A stretch of DNA of 15,951 nt from Nitrospirota bacterium (lineage in GTDB: Bacteria; Nitrospirota; JACRHJ01). The notes under the pieces were generated by a model, which saw nothing but the letters and a program-made list of their open reading frames with translations, was not told the DNA's origin and did not search any database. Position 1 is the stretch's first letter. Every line of letters starts with the position of its first letter. A program made the position numbers and the translations under genes. Shown here in pieces: positions 6,475-14,331 of the stretch. Where the stretch lies: positions 1-15,951 of the forward strand of contig JAKAHE010000018.1 of NCBI GenBank assembly GCA_021815285.1, read 5' to 3'.

Positions 6475-9400
6475 ATGATTGATAAAATAATAGAGTATTC
6501 GGCGAAGAACAGGCTTATCGTCCTGTCGATGTTCGGCCTGATAGTCGTCTGGGGCGTATGGGCGCTATACCATACCCCGCTCGACGCCATACCAGACCTC
6601 TCCGACAACCAGGTAATAGTCTACACAAAATGGCCGGGCAGAAGCCCCCAGACCATTGAAGACCAGATAACCTACCCGCTCGTAACAGGGCTTCAGGGCG
6701 TGCCGAAGGTCCGGGCGGTGCGCGCCACGTCCGCGTTCGGTTTCTCCCTCATCTACGTCATCTTCGACAACGACGCAGACATTTACTGGGCGAGGGCGCA
6801 GGTCCTTGAGCGCCTGAACTACGCCGCATCCCGGCTCCCGCCCGGCGTTACGCCGACCCTCGGCCCGGACGGCACGGGCGTGGGCCAGGTCTACTGGTAT
6901 ACGCTCCAGGGCAAGGGCTACGACCTTGCGACGCTCAGGACGATACAGGACTGGTATGTCAGGTACCAGCTCGGCTCCGTGCCGGGCGTGGCGGAGGTCG
7001 CCTCCATCGGCGGTTTTGTAAAGCAGTATGAGGTAGACCTCGACCCGAACGAGATGCAGGCTTACGGCGTAACCGTCCCGCAGGTCATGGACGCCGTAAA
7101 GAAGAGCAACAGCGAGGTCGAGGGAAACCTCATGGACAAAAGCGGGATGACGTTCATGGTGCGCGGCCTGGGTTATATCAAAGGTATCAAAGACCTCGAA
7201 AACATCCCGGTGGCGGCCTATAACGGCACGCCAGTGCTTATAAAAGACCTTGGCCGGGTGCAGATGGGTGTGCAGACCCGGCGCGGACTTATCGACCGGG
7301 ACGGCAAGGGAGAGGCCGTCGGCGGGATAATAGTCATGCGTTACGGCGAGAACGCCATGCAGGTCATAAACCGCGTGAAGGCGAAGATCGCCCAGATACA
7401 GCCGGGGCTTCCCAGGGGCGTGAAAATCGTCGCCGCATACGACCGCTCGGACCTTATATCCCGCGCCGTTCATACATTAAAGCGCGCCCTCACGGAGGAA
7501 TCAGTTATTGTCTCGCTCGTCGTCCTCGTCTTCCTCCTGCACTTCCCGAGCGCGCTCGTAATCGTCCTGACGCTCCCCATCGCCGTTCTAATCTCCTTCA
7601 TAACGATGAAATACATGGGGGTCACGTCCAACATCATGTCGCTTGGCGGCATAGCCATAGCCATCGGGGTGCTGGTGGACGCGGGAGTCGTCATGGTGGA
7701 GAACTGCTACCGGCACCTCTCCGAGCTTGACCCGGAGGAGCGGAAGTCAAGGCGGCTCGAAGTCGTGATAAAGTCCTCAAGGCAGGTCGGGCGCGCGATA
7801 TTCTTTTCGCTCGTCATAATAGTCCTCGCCTTCGTCCCGGTATTCCTGCTCACGGGCCAGGAGGGGAAGCTCTTTCATCCCCTGGCCTTCACGAAGACCT
7901 TCTCGATGGCCGGTTCGTCCATAATCGCCATCACGCTGGTGCCCGTCCTGATGTATTACCTGCTGCGGGGTAACATGCCGCCTGAGACGAAGAACCCGGT
8001 GTCGAGGTTCTTCGTCTTTCTATACTCCCCGGTAATCAGGTGGGCGCTGAAGTATAAAAAGACCGTCATTTTCCTGAACATCATAGCCCTTGCGCTGGCG
8101 ATATTCCTATATGGCCGCCTGGGGCGCGAGTTCATGCCCGCGCTGGACGAAGGGAGCCTGCTCTTCATGCCGACGACGCTCCCGCCGGTATCGATGACGG
8201 AGGCAAAACGGCTGATAACCGTTCAGGACGCAATCATAAAGACCGAGCCGGAGGTCGAGAGCGTCCTGGGCAAGGTAGGGCGGGCCGACACCGCGACGGA
8301 CCCCGCACCCGTGAGCATGTTCGAGACGATAATAAACCTGAAGCCCAAGAGCCAGTGGCGGCCCGGCATAACAAAACAGGACATAGTAAACGATCTGTCG
8401 AAAAAGCTCGAAATCCCAGGCGTAGCAGAGGGCTGGACACAGCCCATCATAAACCGCATCCAGATGCTCTCCACGGGCATCCGGACGGATATAGGCGTCA
8501 AAATAATGGGGAACGACTTAAATACCCTGAATATGCTGGCGCAGCAGGCGCAGGGAATACTTGAGAAGATACCCGGAGCCGCAGACCTCTACGCCGAACG
8601 TGTCACGGGTGGGGAATACCTCGACATAAGCGTAAACCGCGAGGCCGCCGCGAGATACGGCCTGAACGTCTCCGACGTGCAGCAAATCATCGAGAGCGCG
8701 ATAGGCGGGATGCGGCTAACGACCACCGTAGAGGGCAGGGAGCGCTTCCCGGTCGTCGTGCGGTATGCGCGGGACTTCCGGGACAACGTAGACGCCCTGC
8801 GGCGCGTACAGGTGCCCGTGAGGGACGGGCAGTCCACCGCCTATATTCCGCTTGCTCAGGTCGCGGACATACGCGTTGCGACCGGGCCGGACATGATAAA
8901 CTCAGAAAACGGCATGCTGCGCTCCGTTGTGTTCCTGAACGTCCGGGGGAGGGACATGGGGTCCTTTATGAAGGAGGCGCAGGCGAAGCTAAACTCGGAG
9001 CTTCATCTCCCGCCGGGATATTACATCGACTGGGCGGGAAGCTGGGAGAACCAGGTGCATGCCGCGAAGACGCTCAGGCTTCTCGTCCCGCTTGGGCTTT
9101 TCATAGTCTTTATCCTCCTTTATTTCACGTTCCATTCCGCGAAGGAGGCCGCGATGGTCATGCTTTCCGTTCCGTTCGCGCTTGTCGGCGGGGTATATCT
9201 CGTCTGGGCGCTCGGATATAACATCTCCGTTGCGGTATGGGTGGGCTTCATCGCGCTTTACGGCGTGGCGGTCGAAACGGGCGTCGTCATGGTGATATAC
9301 CTGCACGAGGCGCTGGACAAAAAGCTCCTCGCCGGGGCCGTTACGGAAAAGGACGTCTACGATGCGACATACGAGGGCGCGGTATTAAGGCTCCGTCCGA

Positions 9401-9618
9401 AGCTTATGACGGTCTTCGTGGCGCTCATGGGCCTGGTTCCGATAATGTGGTCCGACGGCACTGGCGCCGACGTCATGAAGCCCATCGCCGCGCCCATGAT
9501 TGGCGGGATGATAACATCCGCCATCCACGTCCTTATAATGACGCCCGTGATATTCGTCCTTATGAAGACGCGGGACCTGAAAAAGGGGCGGCTTAGGGAG
9601 TCCGGCATGAAGGGCTAA
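6475..9618 (+). CDS. cusA: Cu(I)/Ag(I)-type heavy-metal RND efflux pump, CusA family
   Basis: Encodes 1047 residues, the normal length for CusA/CzcA pumps. Start ATG 6475 has only a modest AGG upstream but begins the usual IDKIIEYSAKNR terminus. It is an inner-membrane trimer with twelve expected transmembrane segments and two large periplasmic loops. Selectivity evidence: Met565 (LLFMPTTLP), Met615 (PVSMFET) and Met664 (RIQMLSTGI) are spaced 50 and 49 apart, exactly as Met573, Met623 and Met672, the Cu(I)/Ag(I) cluster of E. coli CusA. Asp402 (VDAGVVMVEN), Glu934 (GVAVETGVVM) and Lys976 (LRLRPKLMTV) fit the proton-relay Asp405, Glu939 and Lys984. The pump uses proton influx to drive metal from the periplasm or membrane face through the partner channel. 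Assignment to the monovalent-cation branch rather than Zn/Co/Ni is well supported. Confidence 0.97.
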   Translation: MIDKIIEYSAKNRLIVLSMFGLIVVWGVWALYHTPLDAIPDLSDNQVIVYTKWPGRSPQTIEDQITYPLVTGLQGVPKVRAVRATSAFGFSLIYVIFDNDADIYWARAQVLERLNYAASRLPPGVTPTLGPDGTGVGQVYWYTLQGKGYDLATLRTIQDWYVRYQLGSVPGVAEVASIGGFVKQYEVDLDPNEMQAYGVTVPQVMDAVKKSNSEVEGNLMDKSGMTFMVRGLGYIKGIKDLENIPVAAYNGTPVLIKDLGRVQMGVQTRRGLIDRDGKGEAVGGIIVMRYGENAMQVINRVKAKIAQIQPGLPRGVKIVAAYDRSDLISRAVHTLKRALTEESVIVSLVVLVFLLHFPSALVIVLTLPIAVLISFITMKYMGVTSNIMSLGGIAIAIGVLVDAGVVMVENCYRHLSELDPEERKSRRLEVVIKSSRQVGRAIFFSLVIIVLAFVPVFLLTGQEGKLFHPLAFTKTFSMAGSSIIAITLVPVLMYYLLRGNMPPETKNPVSRFFVFLYSPVIRWALKYKKTVIFLNIIALALAIFLYGRLGREFMPALDEGSLLFMPTTLPPVSMTEAKRLITVQDAIIKTEPEVESVLGKVGRADTATDPAPVSMFETIINLKPKSQWRPGITKQDIVNDLSKKLEIPGVAEGWTQPIINRIQMLSTGIRTDIGVKIMGNDLNTLNMLAQQAQGILEKIPGAADLYAERVTGGEYLDISVNREAAARYGLNVSDVQQIIESAIGGMRLTTTVEGRERFPVVVRYARDFRDNVDALRRVQVPVRDGQSTAYIPLAQVADIRVATGPDMINSENGMLRSVVFLNVRGRDMGSFMKEAQAKLNSELHLPPGYYIDWAGSWENQVHAAKTLRLLVPLGLFIVFILLYFTFHSAKEAAMVMLSVPFALVGGVYLVWALGYNISVAVWVGFIALYGVAVETGVVMVIYLHEALDKKLLAGAVTEKDVYDATYEGAVLRLRPKLMTVFVALMGLVPIMWSDGTGADVMKPIAAPMIGGMITSAIHVLIMTPVIFVLMKTRDLKKGRLRESGMKG

Positions 9619-9637
9619 ACAGTCCGGCTTTTCTTTG

Positions 9638-9669
9638 CCTACTTTCTTTTCTCCCGAAAAGAAAGTAGG
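9638..9669. repeat. Perfect 14-bp palindromic hairpin after the pump gene
   Basis: CCTACTTTCTTTTC (9638-9651) and GAAAAGAAAGTAGG (9656-9669) are exact complements around a TCCC tetraloop, starting 19 nt after the pump stop. It probably ends or protects the efflux transcript. It lacks the usual GC-rich stem and following U-run (TTGACA follows), so it may instead be a dispersed palindromic repeat; similar pyrimidine-rich palindromes occur many times in some proteobacterial genomes. Confidence 0.65.
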
Positions 9670-9697
9670 TTGACAAAAAGATATTTGCATGTAAGAT
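9670..9697 (+). promoter_or_regulatory. Candidate sigma70 promoter for the small-gene pair
   Basis: TTGACA (9670-9675), a 16-nt spacer and TAAGAT (9692-9697, four of six -10 bases). It begins on the base after the palindrome at 9638-9669 and would start transcription near 9704, leaving a leader of about 45 nt with a good ribosome-binding site before ATG 9750. Confidence 0.45.
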
Positions 9698-9749
9698 ATT
9701 CCATGGACAGGTGTGGGCTTTTACCGTACGGCGCGAAAGGACGGGTTCT

Positions 9750-9983
9750 ATGGCTTGGGAGTGGCACATGATAGAGGAGGAGAAGGCCTTAAGAGCGCTC
9801 AGGAAAATGGTGGAAGGGACGGCTGTCAAGCTGAAGGAACCGTCTTTGAACGAGCTTGAGGCGGTACGGCTCATGGAGATTACCCGCACGTGGGTATCCA
9901 AGGTATTCCCGGAGAAGCTTCCGGCGTACGACGCGGTATACAAGCCGCGCCTCGAACATATCTACTACGGCGGCAGGAGATGA
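9750..9983 (+). CDS. Small protein of unknown function (first of a coupled pair)
   Basis: Encodes 77 residues. ATG 9750 is chosen because AAAGGA lies eight bases upstream; the open frame extends further upstream but overlaps the candidate promoter. The product is soluble, helical and mixed-charge, with no signal peptide: an acidic/basic helix (MIEEEKALRALRKMVEG), then LNELEAVRLMEITRTWVSKVFPEKLPAYD and a basic, aromatic tail LEHIYYGGRR. No Cys or zinc motif is present. I do not recognise the family. Its stop overlaps the next start as ATGA, so the two proteins are probably made together and may interact. It lies after the efflux pump but behind a hairpin and a new promoter, so a metal role is not implied. 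Confidence 0.65.
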   Translation: MAWEWHMIEEEKALRALRKMVEGTAVKLKEPSLNELEAVRLMEITRTWVSKVFPEKLPAYDAVYKPRLEHIYYGGRR

Positions 9984-10273
9984 AGGACGAGAAGCTTGTG
10001 GAGTCGCTCGAAGGGGTCGCGGTCTCCCTGGGCGTGAAGGTGAATTACGAGAAGATCAAAAAAATGACCGCGCGCCAGCCGAAGGGAGGTCTATGCATTG
10101 TAAAAGGCGAGCCAAGGATAATCGTCCACAGGCCGCTAAACGCATCCGAGAAGGTGCAGGTGTTAATCGAATCCTTGCAGGGTTATGACCTGGAGAACGT
10201 TTTCATGCCCCCCGAAGTCCGCCAGGCCATCGAGGGGGCTTTGCCCTTGTTGAAACGGGCAAGTTCGTTGTAA
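9980..10273 (+). CDS. Conserved-looking small protein of unknown function (second of a coupled pair)
   Basis: Encodes 97 residues from ATG 9980, which overlaps the previous stop (ATGA); CAGGAG immediately upstream serves as ribosome-binding site. It is cytosolic by appearance, with no signal or membrane segment. A helical N-terminus (LVESLEGVAVSLGVKVNYEK) precedes a compact core, GGLCIVKGEPRIIVHRPLN, a helix, then YDLENVFMPPEVRQAIEG. The GGLC, KGEPRIIV and FMPPEVR segments look like family motifs, and I have an impression of similar short proteins in Deltaproteobacteria, but I cannot name a domain. The fold hints at an ImmA-like peptidase without its HExxH, but this is weak. A small inverted repeat TTGCCC/GGGCAA (10241-10246, 10257-10262) overlaps the gene's end. 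Real gene: likely; function: unknown. Confidence 0.7.
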   Translation: MKDEKLVESLEGVAVSLGVKVNYEKIKKMTARQPKGGLCIVKGEPRIIVHRPLNASEKVQVLIESLQGYDLENVFMPPEVRQAIEGALPLLKRASSL

Positions 10274-10315
10274 TTAACAGAGGAACAGGTTTCAACTTAC
10301 AAAGGAGGCGCTACA

Positions 10316-10981
10316 ATGAACTTCAAGAAAGCGATATTAACGGCTTTAGCCGGCGCGGCCCTTTTCGCGCTCCCCCTGACCGCAAACGCAACTACCTTCG
10401 CGAACATGACCGGCGTCGTCAACGGGACGACAAACGTGAGGTTCCTGGTCTCTAACGGCAAGAAGAAATTGCCCGCCCTGACCCTGGCCCTTATTAAAGG
10501 CACGCCTACGTCTTTAGGTTTTACGGCGATCGACAACGGCTCCAATAAGGCGGCGATTTTAATTCCCGACATCGAACTAGTAGACAAGGCTACGAGCATA
10601 CCTGCGAGCGTGGAACTTGATAGCACCGAATCCGTCCTGCTCAAGGTCGGCCGCACCCTCTCCGGACATATACTTGCTGCGATCCGGTATCCTTCGAGCA
10701 CCTATATCCTGGCGCACCCAGGCAAAGGGACGCAATATGCCATTGAAGGCGCGGCCAGCATCAACAGCGCCTGGGCGCCCACCAGGGGCAAAAATACCGG
10801 CAAAGCCGTCATTGCGGCATCCGGCTTTGCTCCGGTTGAGGCAGTATTCTATACTTATTCCAGCGGCGGCGGAACCATAAGCGCCCTCCCCAATACGGCT
10901 CACTATGGGGATGCCACGGTGTCCATGCCTGCCATACAGACCAGGTTCTACTCATACTCCACCAACAGCTCCATCCAATAG
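10316..10981 (+). CDS. Exported protein of unknown function
   Basis: Encodes 221 residues from ATG 10316, behind a strong AAAGGAGG (10301-10308). Residues 1-25 are a Sec signal peptide ending TANA before Thr26. The mature protein is rich in Thr, Ser, Ala, Gly and Ile with alternating hydrophobic residues, as in a beta-sandwich or surface protein. Visible segments include GVVNGTTNVRFLVSNGKKK, a central IPDIELVDKATSIPASVEL and a C-terminal third rich in Ser, Tyr and Thr (FYTYSSGGG, RFYSYSTN). There are no Cys residues and no membrane segments. I do not recognise the family. It resembles the 1764-2648 product only in style, being a short exported single-gene unit with Gly/Ser/Thr enrichment. The strong ribosome-binding site and terminator suggest abundant expression. 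A periplasmic or cell-surface location is inferred. Confidence 0.75.
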   Translation: MNFKKAILTALAGAALFALPLTANATTFANMTGVVNGTTNVRFLVSNGKKKLPALTLALIKGTPTSLGFTAIDNGSNKAAILIPDIELVDKATSIPASVELDSTESVLLKVGRTLSGHILAAIRYPSSTYILAHPGKGTQYAIEGAASINSAWAPTRGKNTGKAVIAASGFAPVEAVFYTYSSGGGTISALPNTAHYGDATVSMPAIQTRFYSYSTNSSIQ

Positions 10982-11002
10982 GGAGATGCGGGTTTGAATT
11001 CA

Positions 11003-11044
11003 GAACGCCCCCTTTATCTTGATGGTAAAGGGGGCGTTCTTTTT
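11003..11044 (+). terminator. Strong intrinsic terminator after the exported protein gene
   Basis: GAACGCCCCCTTTA (11003-11016) and TAAAGGGGGCGTTC (11026-11039) are perfect 14-bp arms with a 9-nt loop, followed by TTTTT (11040-11044). It separates this gene from the convergent aconitase gene ending at 11049. On the minus strand no T-run follows the stem, so it acts mainly on plus-strand transcripts. Confidence 0.92.
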
Positions 11045-11048
11045 GCCG

Positions 11049-12968
11049 TTATTTTCCGCTGGCGAGGTTCAATGCGCCGCCGGCAAGGATCAGCTCGCGG
11101 TCGCGCCCGGAGCTCAGCTGCGGGACAACGGGAATTTTAAATCCTCTGGTCTTGTTTTCAAGCTGCGGCCTGTCGATATTGGCTATATCCAGCGCCAGCT
11201 CGTCGCCCTGCTCGATCCTGTCATAGTCTTTGGCGTCTTTGAAAGTAAGCGGGAGTATGCCGAAGTTTATGAGGTTCGCAAGGTGTATGCGCGCGAAGGA
11301 CTTCGTTATCACGGCCTTCACGCCAAGGAACATCGGCGCAAGCGCGGCATGTTCGCGCGAAGAACCCTGGCCGTAGTTTTCGCCGCCTATTACGAATCCG
11401 CCGCCCCATTCCTTTGCGCGTTTTGCGAACTCCGGGTCAACCGCCTCGAAAACAAACTCTGAAATCTTCGGCAGGTTGCTTCTCAGCGGCAGGACCTTCG
11501 CCCCGGCGGGCATGATGTGGTCGGTCGTAATGTTGTCCCCGGTCTTTAAGAGCACGCGCCCGTAAATCTCGCTCCCCGGCCTCTCGGCGCGCGCAAGCGG
11601 CGCGATGTTCGGCCCGCGGATTATTGAGACCTTCTTCGCCTTCTCCGGCGCCAGGGGCGTGATAATCATCGAGTCGTCGGAGTTGTATTTCTTCGGCATC
11701 TTCACGACTGCTGCCGGAATGCCGAGCGCGCGCGGGTCTGTCATTACCCCCGTTATGGCCGCCGCCGCGCAGGTTTCCGGACTTGCGAGGATGACGCTTG
11801 CCGACTTCGTGCCGGAGCGGCCCTCGAAGTTGCGGTTAAACGAGCGCACCGTAACGCCGCCAGTCGGCGGGGCGAAACCCATGCCGATGCACGGCCCGCA
11901 GCCGGATTCGAGGATGCGCGCGCCGGCCTTTATCATGGAAGAAAGGCCGCCGGAGGCGGCAATCATGGACAGTACCTGCCGGGAGCCTGGCGATATGCCG
12001 AGCGACACGGAGGGAGGGATTTGCCTGCCGTCGAGCATGGAGGCCACGGTCATCAAATCCTTGTATGAACTGTTCGTGCAGGAACCTATTGCAACCTGTT
12101 GTACCTTAAGCCCGGCAATATCCTTCACACGTTGAACCTTGTCCGGCATGTGCGGCATGGCGACAAGCGGCTCAAGAGACGACAGGTCGATTTCAATCAC
12201 CTCGTCGTAAGTTGCGGACTTGTCTGCGGCGAGCTTCTTCCACGAATCGGCGCGGCCCTGGGCCTTCAGGAAATCCTTCGTTACCCTGTCGGAGGGGAAG
12301 ACGGATGTCGTGGCACCGAGTTCCGCGCCCATGTTCGTAATCGTCGAGCGCGCGGGGACGTCGAGGGTCTCGACGCCCGGCCCGAAATACTCGAATACGC
12401 ATCCGACTCCGCCCTTGACGGTCTTCAGGCGCAGGACTTCAAGGATGACGTCCTTGGCGGACACAAACGGGGTCAACCGTCCGGTCAATTTTACTCCTAC
12501 GACTTTCGGCATTTTTAAGAAGAACGGCTGCCCCGCCATTGCGAGGGCGACGTCCAGGCCGCCCGCGCCCATGGCAAGCTGGCCTATTCCGCCGCCGGTG
12601 GGGGTGTGCGAATCGGAGCCGAGGAGCGTCGTTCCCGGCTGCCCGAAGCGCTCAAGATGAACCTGGTGGCAGATGCCGTTTCCGGGGCGGGAGAAATATA
12701 TGCCGTAGCGCGCGGCTATCGACTGAAGAAATGCGTGGTCGTCCGGGTTCTCGAAACCGGTTTGCAGCATATTATGGTCCACGTAGCTGACGGAGAGGTC
12801 CGTTTTGACCCTGTCAACGCCCATCGCCTCGAATTGCAGATACGCCATCGTGCCCGTGGCGTCCTGAGTGAGGGTCTGGTCTATGCGTATGGCAATCGGC
12901 GCTCCCGTTTTCATCTTCCCCTCCACGAGATGCGCCTTGATTATCTTCTGAGTGACGTTTAAGCCCAT
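11049..12968 (-). CDS. acn: Aconitate hydratase, Aquifex-type
   Basis: Encodes 639 residues, shorter than the roughly 890-residue AcnA/AcnB enzymes and matching the Aquifex-type aconitase subfamily. It isomerises citrate to isocitrate via cis-aconitate in the cytosolic TCA cycle, oxidative or reductive. The [4Fe-4S] ligands are visible as Cys297 (GSCTNSS) and Cys357/Cys360 (ESGCGPCIGMG). Other signatures are LLGSDSHTPTGGGIGQLAMGAGG, the substrate-binding RSFNRNFEGRSG loop, the swivel domain's GGENYGQGSSREHAAL, and KSFARIHLANLINFGILPL. Start ATG at 12968 has AGGAGGGG about eleven bases upstream. The gene stands alone, with its own promoter and a short leader carrying a hairpin. Homoaconitase or isopropylmalate isomerase are less likely because those large subunits lack the fused swivel domain, but family names in this branch are partly putative. 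Confidence 0.93.
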   Translation of the reverse strand: MGLNVTQKIIKAHLVEGKMKTGAPIAIRIDQTLTQDATGTMAYLQFEAMGVDRVKTDLSVSYVDHNMLQTGFENPDDHAFLQSIAARYGIYFSRPGNGICHQVHLERFGQPGTTLLGSDSHTPTGGGIGQLAMGAGGLDVALAMAGQPFFLKMPKVVGVKLTGRLTPFVSAKDVILEVLRLKTVKGGVGCVFEYFGPGVETLDVPARSTITNMGAELGATTSVFPSDRVTKDFLKAQGRADSWKKLAADKSATYDEVIEIDLSSLEPLVAMPHMPDKVQRVKDIAGLKVQQVAIGSCTNSSYKDLMTVASMLDGRQIPPSVSLGISPGSRQVLSMIAASGGLSSMIKAGARILESGCGPCIGMGFAPPTGGVTVRSFNRNFEGRSGTKSASVILASPETCAAAAITGVMTDPRALGIPAAVVKMPKKYNSDDSMIITPLAPEKAKKVSIIRGPNIAPLARAERPGSEIYGRVLLKTGDNITTDHIMPAGAKVLPLRSNLPKISEFVFEAVDPEFAKRAKEWGGGFVIGGENYGQGSSREHAALAPMFLGVKAVITKSFARIHLANLINFGILPLTFKDAKDYDRIEQGDELALDIANIDRPQLENKTRGFKIPVVPQLSSGRDRELILAGGALNLASGK

Positions 12969-12997
12969 GAAGTTTCACCCCTCCTAAAATAAAATGA

Positions 12998-13014
12998 CCG
13001 GCATTGACAGCCGG
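12998..13014 (-). promoter_or_regulatory. Small hairpin in the aconitase leader
   Basis: CCGGC (12998-13002) and GCCGG (13010-13014) form a 5-bp stem with a 7-nt loop between the predicted transcription start near 13034 and the ribosome-binding site of the aconitase gene. It could bind a regulator or shape the mRNA; no known element is recognised. Confidence 0.3.
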
Positions 13015-13040
13015 AGATTTGTTTAACTGCTACTGTTAGG

Positions 13041-13070
13041 ATTATACAAGGGAAAAGGCGGGAGAGGCAA
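13041..13070 (-). promoter_or_regulatory. Promoter of the aconitase gene
   Basis: Read on the minus strand: -35 TTGCCT (13070-13065), an 18-nt spacer, and a perfect -10 TATAAT (13046-13041). Predicted start near 13034 gives a leader of about 65 nt. The divergent OmpA-family gene has no equally good promoter in the rest of this 248-nt gap. Confidence 0.55.
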
Positions 13071-13216
13071 GAAGAAATATTTATTCGTTGCCATTGCAGT
13101 TTTTTTTTGTTAAGCTCCTTTTTAATCATTTAGCGCAGGACAACTCAAGCTTCCCGGCAACGAGGTGCATCGCGCGTTTTTACCGGGGCGGTTTTCTATC
13201 GAAAGGGGGCTTTAAA

Positions 13217-14278
13217 ATGTTCAAAAAGGCATTCATTGCGGCAGTAATGTTATTTGCCGCGGCGGTTTTTTCATCACCTGTGCATGCGGAACCGAGATCG
13301 GGGTGCATAACAGTAAGTCCGTTTGTCGGCGGGTATTTATGGGAAGGCAACGAGGGCATCGAGGAGAACGATTTCAATGTAGGCGCCGGGCTTGGATATA
13401 TGTTCACTGATAAGCTTGGCGTGGAAGGCGTATTCCAGTACATTCCGGGAAAATCCGAAAACGGCGGCGGCGACACGCACGGATACATCTATAAGCTGGA
13501 CGGTCTTTACCATTTCCCCATAACAAAAACTATTGTCCCGTATGTTGCGGCTGGACTTGGCGGAATAACGATAAATCCGGACAGGGCGGAGTCAAGTTCG
13601 CATTTTCTCGTCAATTACGGCGCCGGCTTGAAATATTACCTTACGGACGACCTGGCGCTCCGGGCCGATGTCAGACATATAATATCCTTTAATGACAATT
13701 TCAATAATATGTCTTACACGTTTGGAATTGTCTACCAGTTCGGCGGCAAGAAAACACCTGCGCCTCAGGCAAAGGCAGAGCCCATACCGGCCCCTGCCCC
13801 GGCGCCTGCGCCCAAGCCGGTCGTGAAACCCGCCCCGGCCCCTGCCCCGGCGCCTAAACCTGTGGAAAAACCCGCGCCTGCGCCCAAGCCTGTTGTGAAG
13901 CCCGCGCCGCCGGCTCCTCAGATTAAAAAGGAAGTAACGCTCAGGATTAAAATAGAGTTTGACACCGACAAATCTTTTGTGAGGCCAAGGTATAACGACG
14001 AGCTTAAGAAAGTTGCGGATTACCTGAAGCAGTATCCGGACAACCATGCCGTCATAGAAGGCTACACCGACAGCAGAGGGTCTGCCGTTCACAACATGAA
14101 GCTATCCCAGAGGCGCGCTGATGCCGTAAGGAAATACCTTATAGACAAATTTGGCATAAACGCGGATAAGCTTTCGGCAAAGGGCTATGGTAAAGAAGAC
14201 CCGATAGCAAGCAACAGCACGAAAGCGGGGCGCCAGAAAAACCGCAGAGTGGAACTGCACATAAAGCCTTTGAAGTAA
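13217..14278 (+). CDS. OmpA-family outer-membrane protein: beta-barrel plus peptidoglycan-binding domain
   Basis: Encodes 353 residues. ATG 13217 is preferred: AAAGGGGG lies just upstream and residues 1-24 make a clean signal peptide ending VHA before Glu25. The longer frame from 13088 would hide that signal. Residues 30-178 form an OmpA-like eight-stranded barrel (VSPFVGGYLWEG, VGAGLGYMFTDKLGVEGVF, ADVRHIISFNDNF) ending in the C-terminal aromatic strand YTFGIVYQF. Residues about 180-235 are a Pro/Ala/Lys linker built from repeats of the PAPAPAPKPVVK kind. Residues about 238-353 are the OmpA C-terminal domain with GYTDSRG and LSQRRADAVRKYL; Asp285 and Arg300 are 15 apart, like the diaminopimelate-binding Asp271 and Arg286 of A. 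baumannii OmpA. It tethers the outer membrane to peptidoglycan. A terminator follows, so it is monocistronic. Confidence 0.95.
   Translation: MFKKAFIAAVMLFAAAVFSSPVHAEPRSGCITVSPFVGGYLWEGNEGIEENDFNVGAGLGYMFTDKLGVEGVFQYIPGKSENGGGDTHGYIYKLDGLYHFPITKTIVPYVAAGLGGITINPDRAESSSHFLVNYGAGLKYYLTDDLALRADVRHIISFNDNFNNMSYTFGIVYQFGGKKTPAPQAKAEPIPAPAPAPAPKPVVKPAPAPAPAPKPVEKPAPAPKPVVKPAPPAPQIKKEVTLRIKIEFDTDKSFVRPRYNDELKKVADYLKQYPDNHAVIEGYTDSRGSAVHNMKLSQRRADAVRKYLIDKFGINADKLSAKGYGKEDPIASNSTKAGRQKNRRVELHIKPLK
13783..13918 (+). repeat. Pro/Ala/Lys linker-coding repeats within the OmpA-family gene
   Basis: Imperfect in-frame direct repeats, each a run of CCN/GCN codons followed by AAGCCNGTNGTGAAG-like codons, encode three PKPV(V/E)KPAP units. 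Such periplasmic linkers vary in length between strains through slippage or recombination. They bridge the barrel and the peptidoglycan-binding domain. Confidence 0.7.
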
Positions 14279-14297
14279 TCAAGGCTGCACCGAAAAG

Positions 14298-14331
14298 ATG
14301 GGGTTGCGGATATCCGCGGCCCCATTTTTTT
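14298..14331 (+). terminator. Strong intrinsic terminator after the OmpA-family gene
   Basis: ATGGGGTTGCGG (14298-14309) pairs with CCGCGGCCCCAT (14314-14325), with two U-G wobbles, around an ATAT loop, and six T residues follow (14326-14331). It starts about 20 nt after the stop at 14278. Confidence 0.92.

Noticed and set aside
6565..7473. Minus-strand open frame of 302 codons inside the pump gene
   Set aside because: It is antisense to a highly conserved RND pump and has no family motifs; codon bias of the true gene produces it.
12099..12962. Several plus-strand open frames opposite the aconitase gene
   Set aside because: Aconitase cysteine and substrate motifs on the minus strand are intact, so the opposite frames are shadows.
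13088..13216. N-terminal extension of the OmpA-family protein
   Set aside because: The added residues include a homopolymer-encoded Phe stretch and would place the signal peptide internally; ATG 13217 has AAAGGGGG upstream.
13783..13918. Tandem repeats considered as a CRISPR or mobile repeat
   Set aside because: They are in-frame Pro/Ala/Lys codons of a protein linker with no spacer structure.
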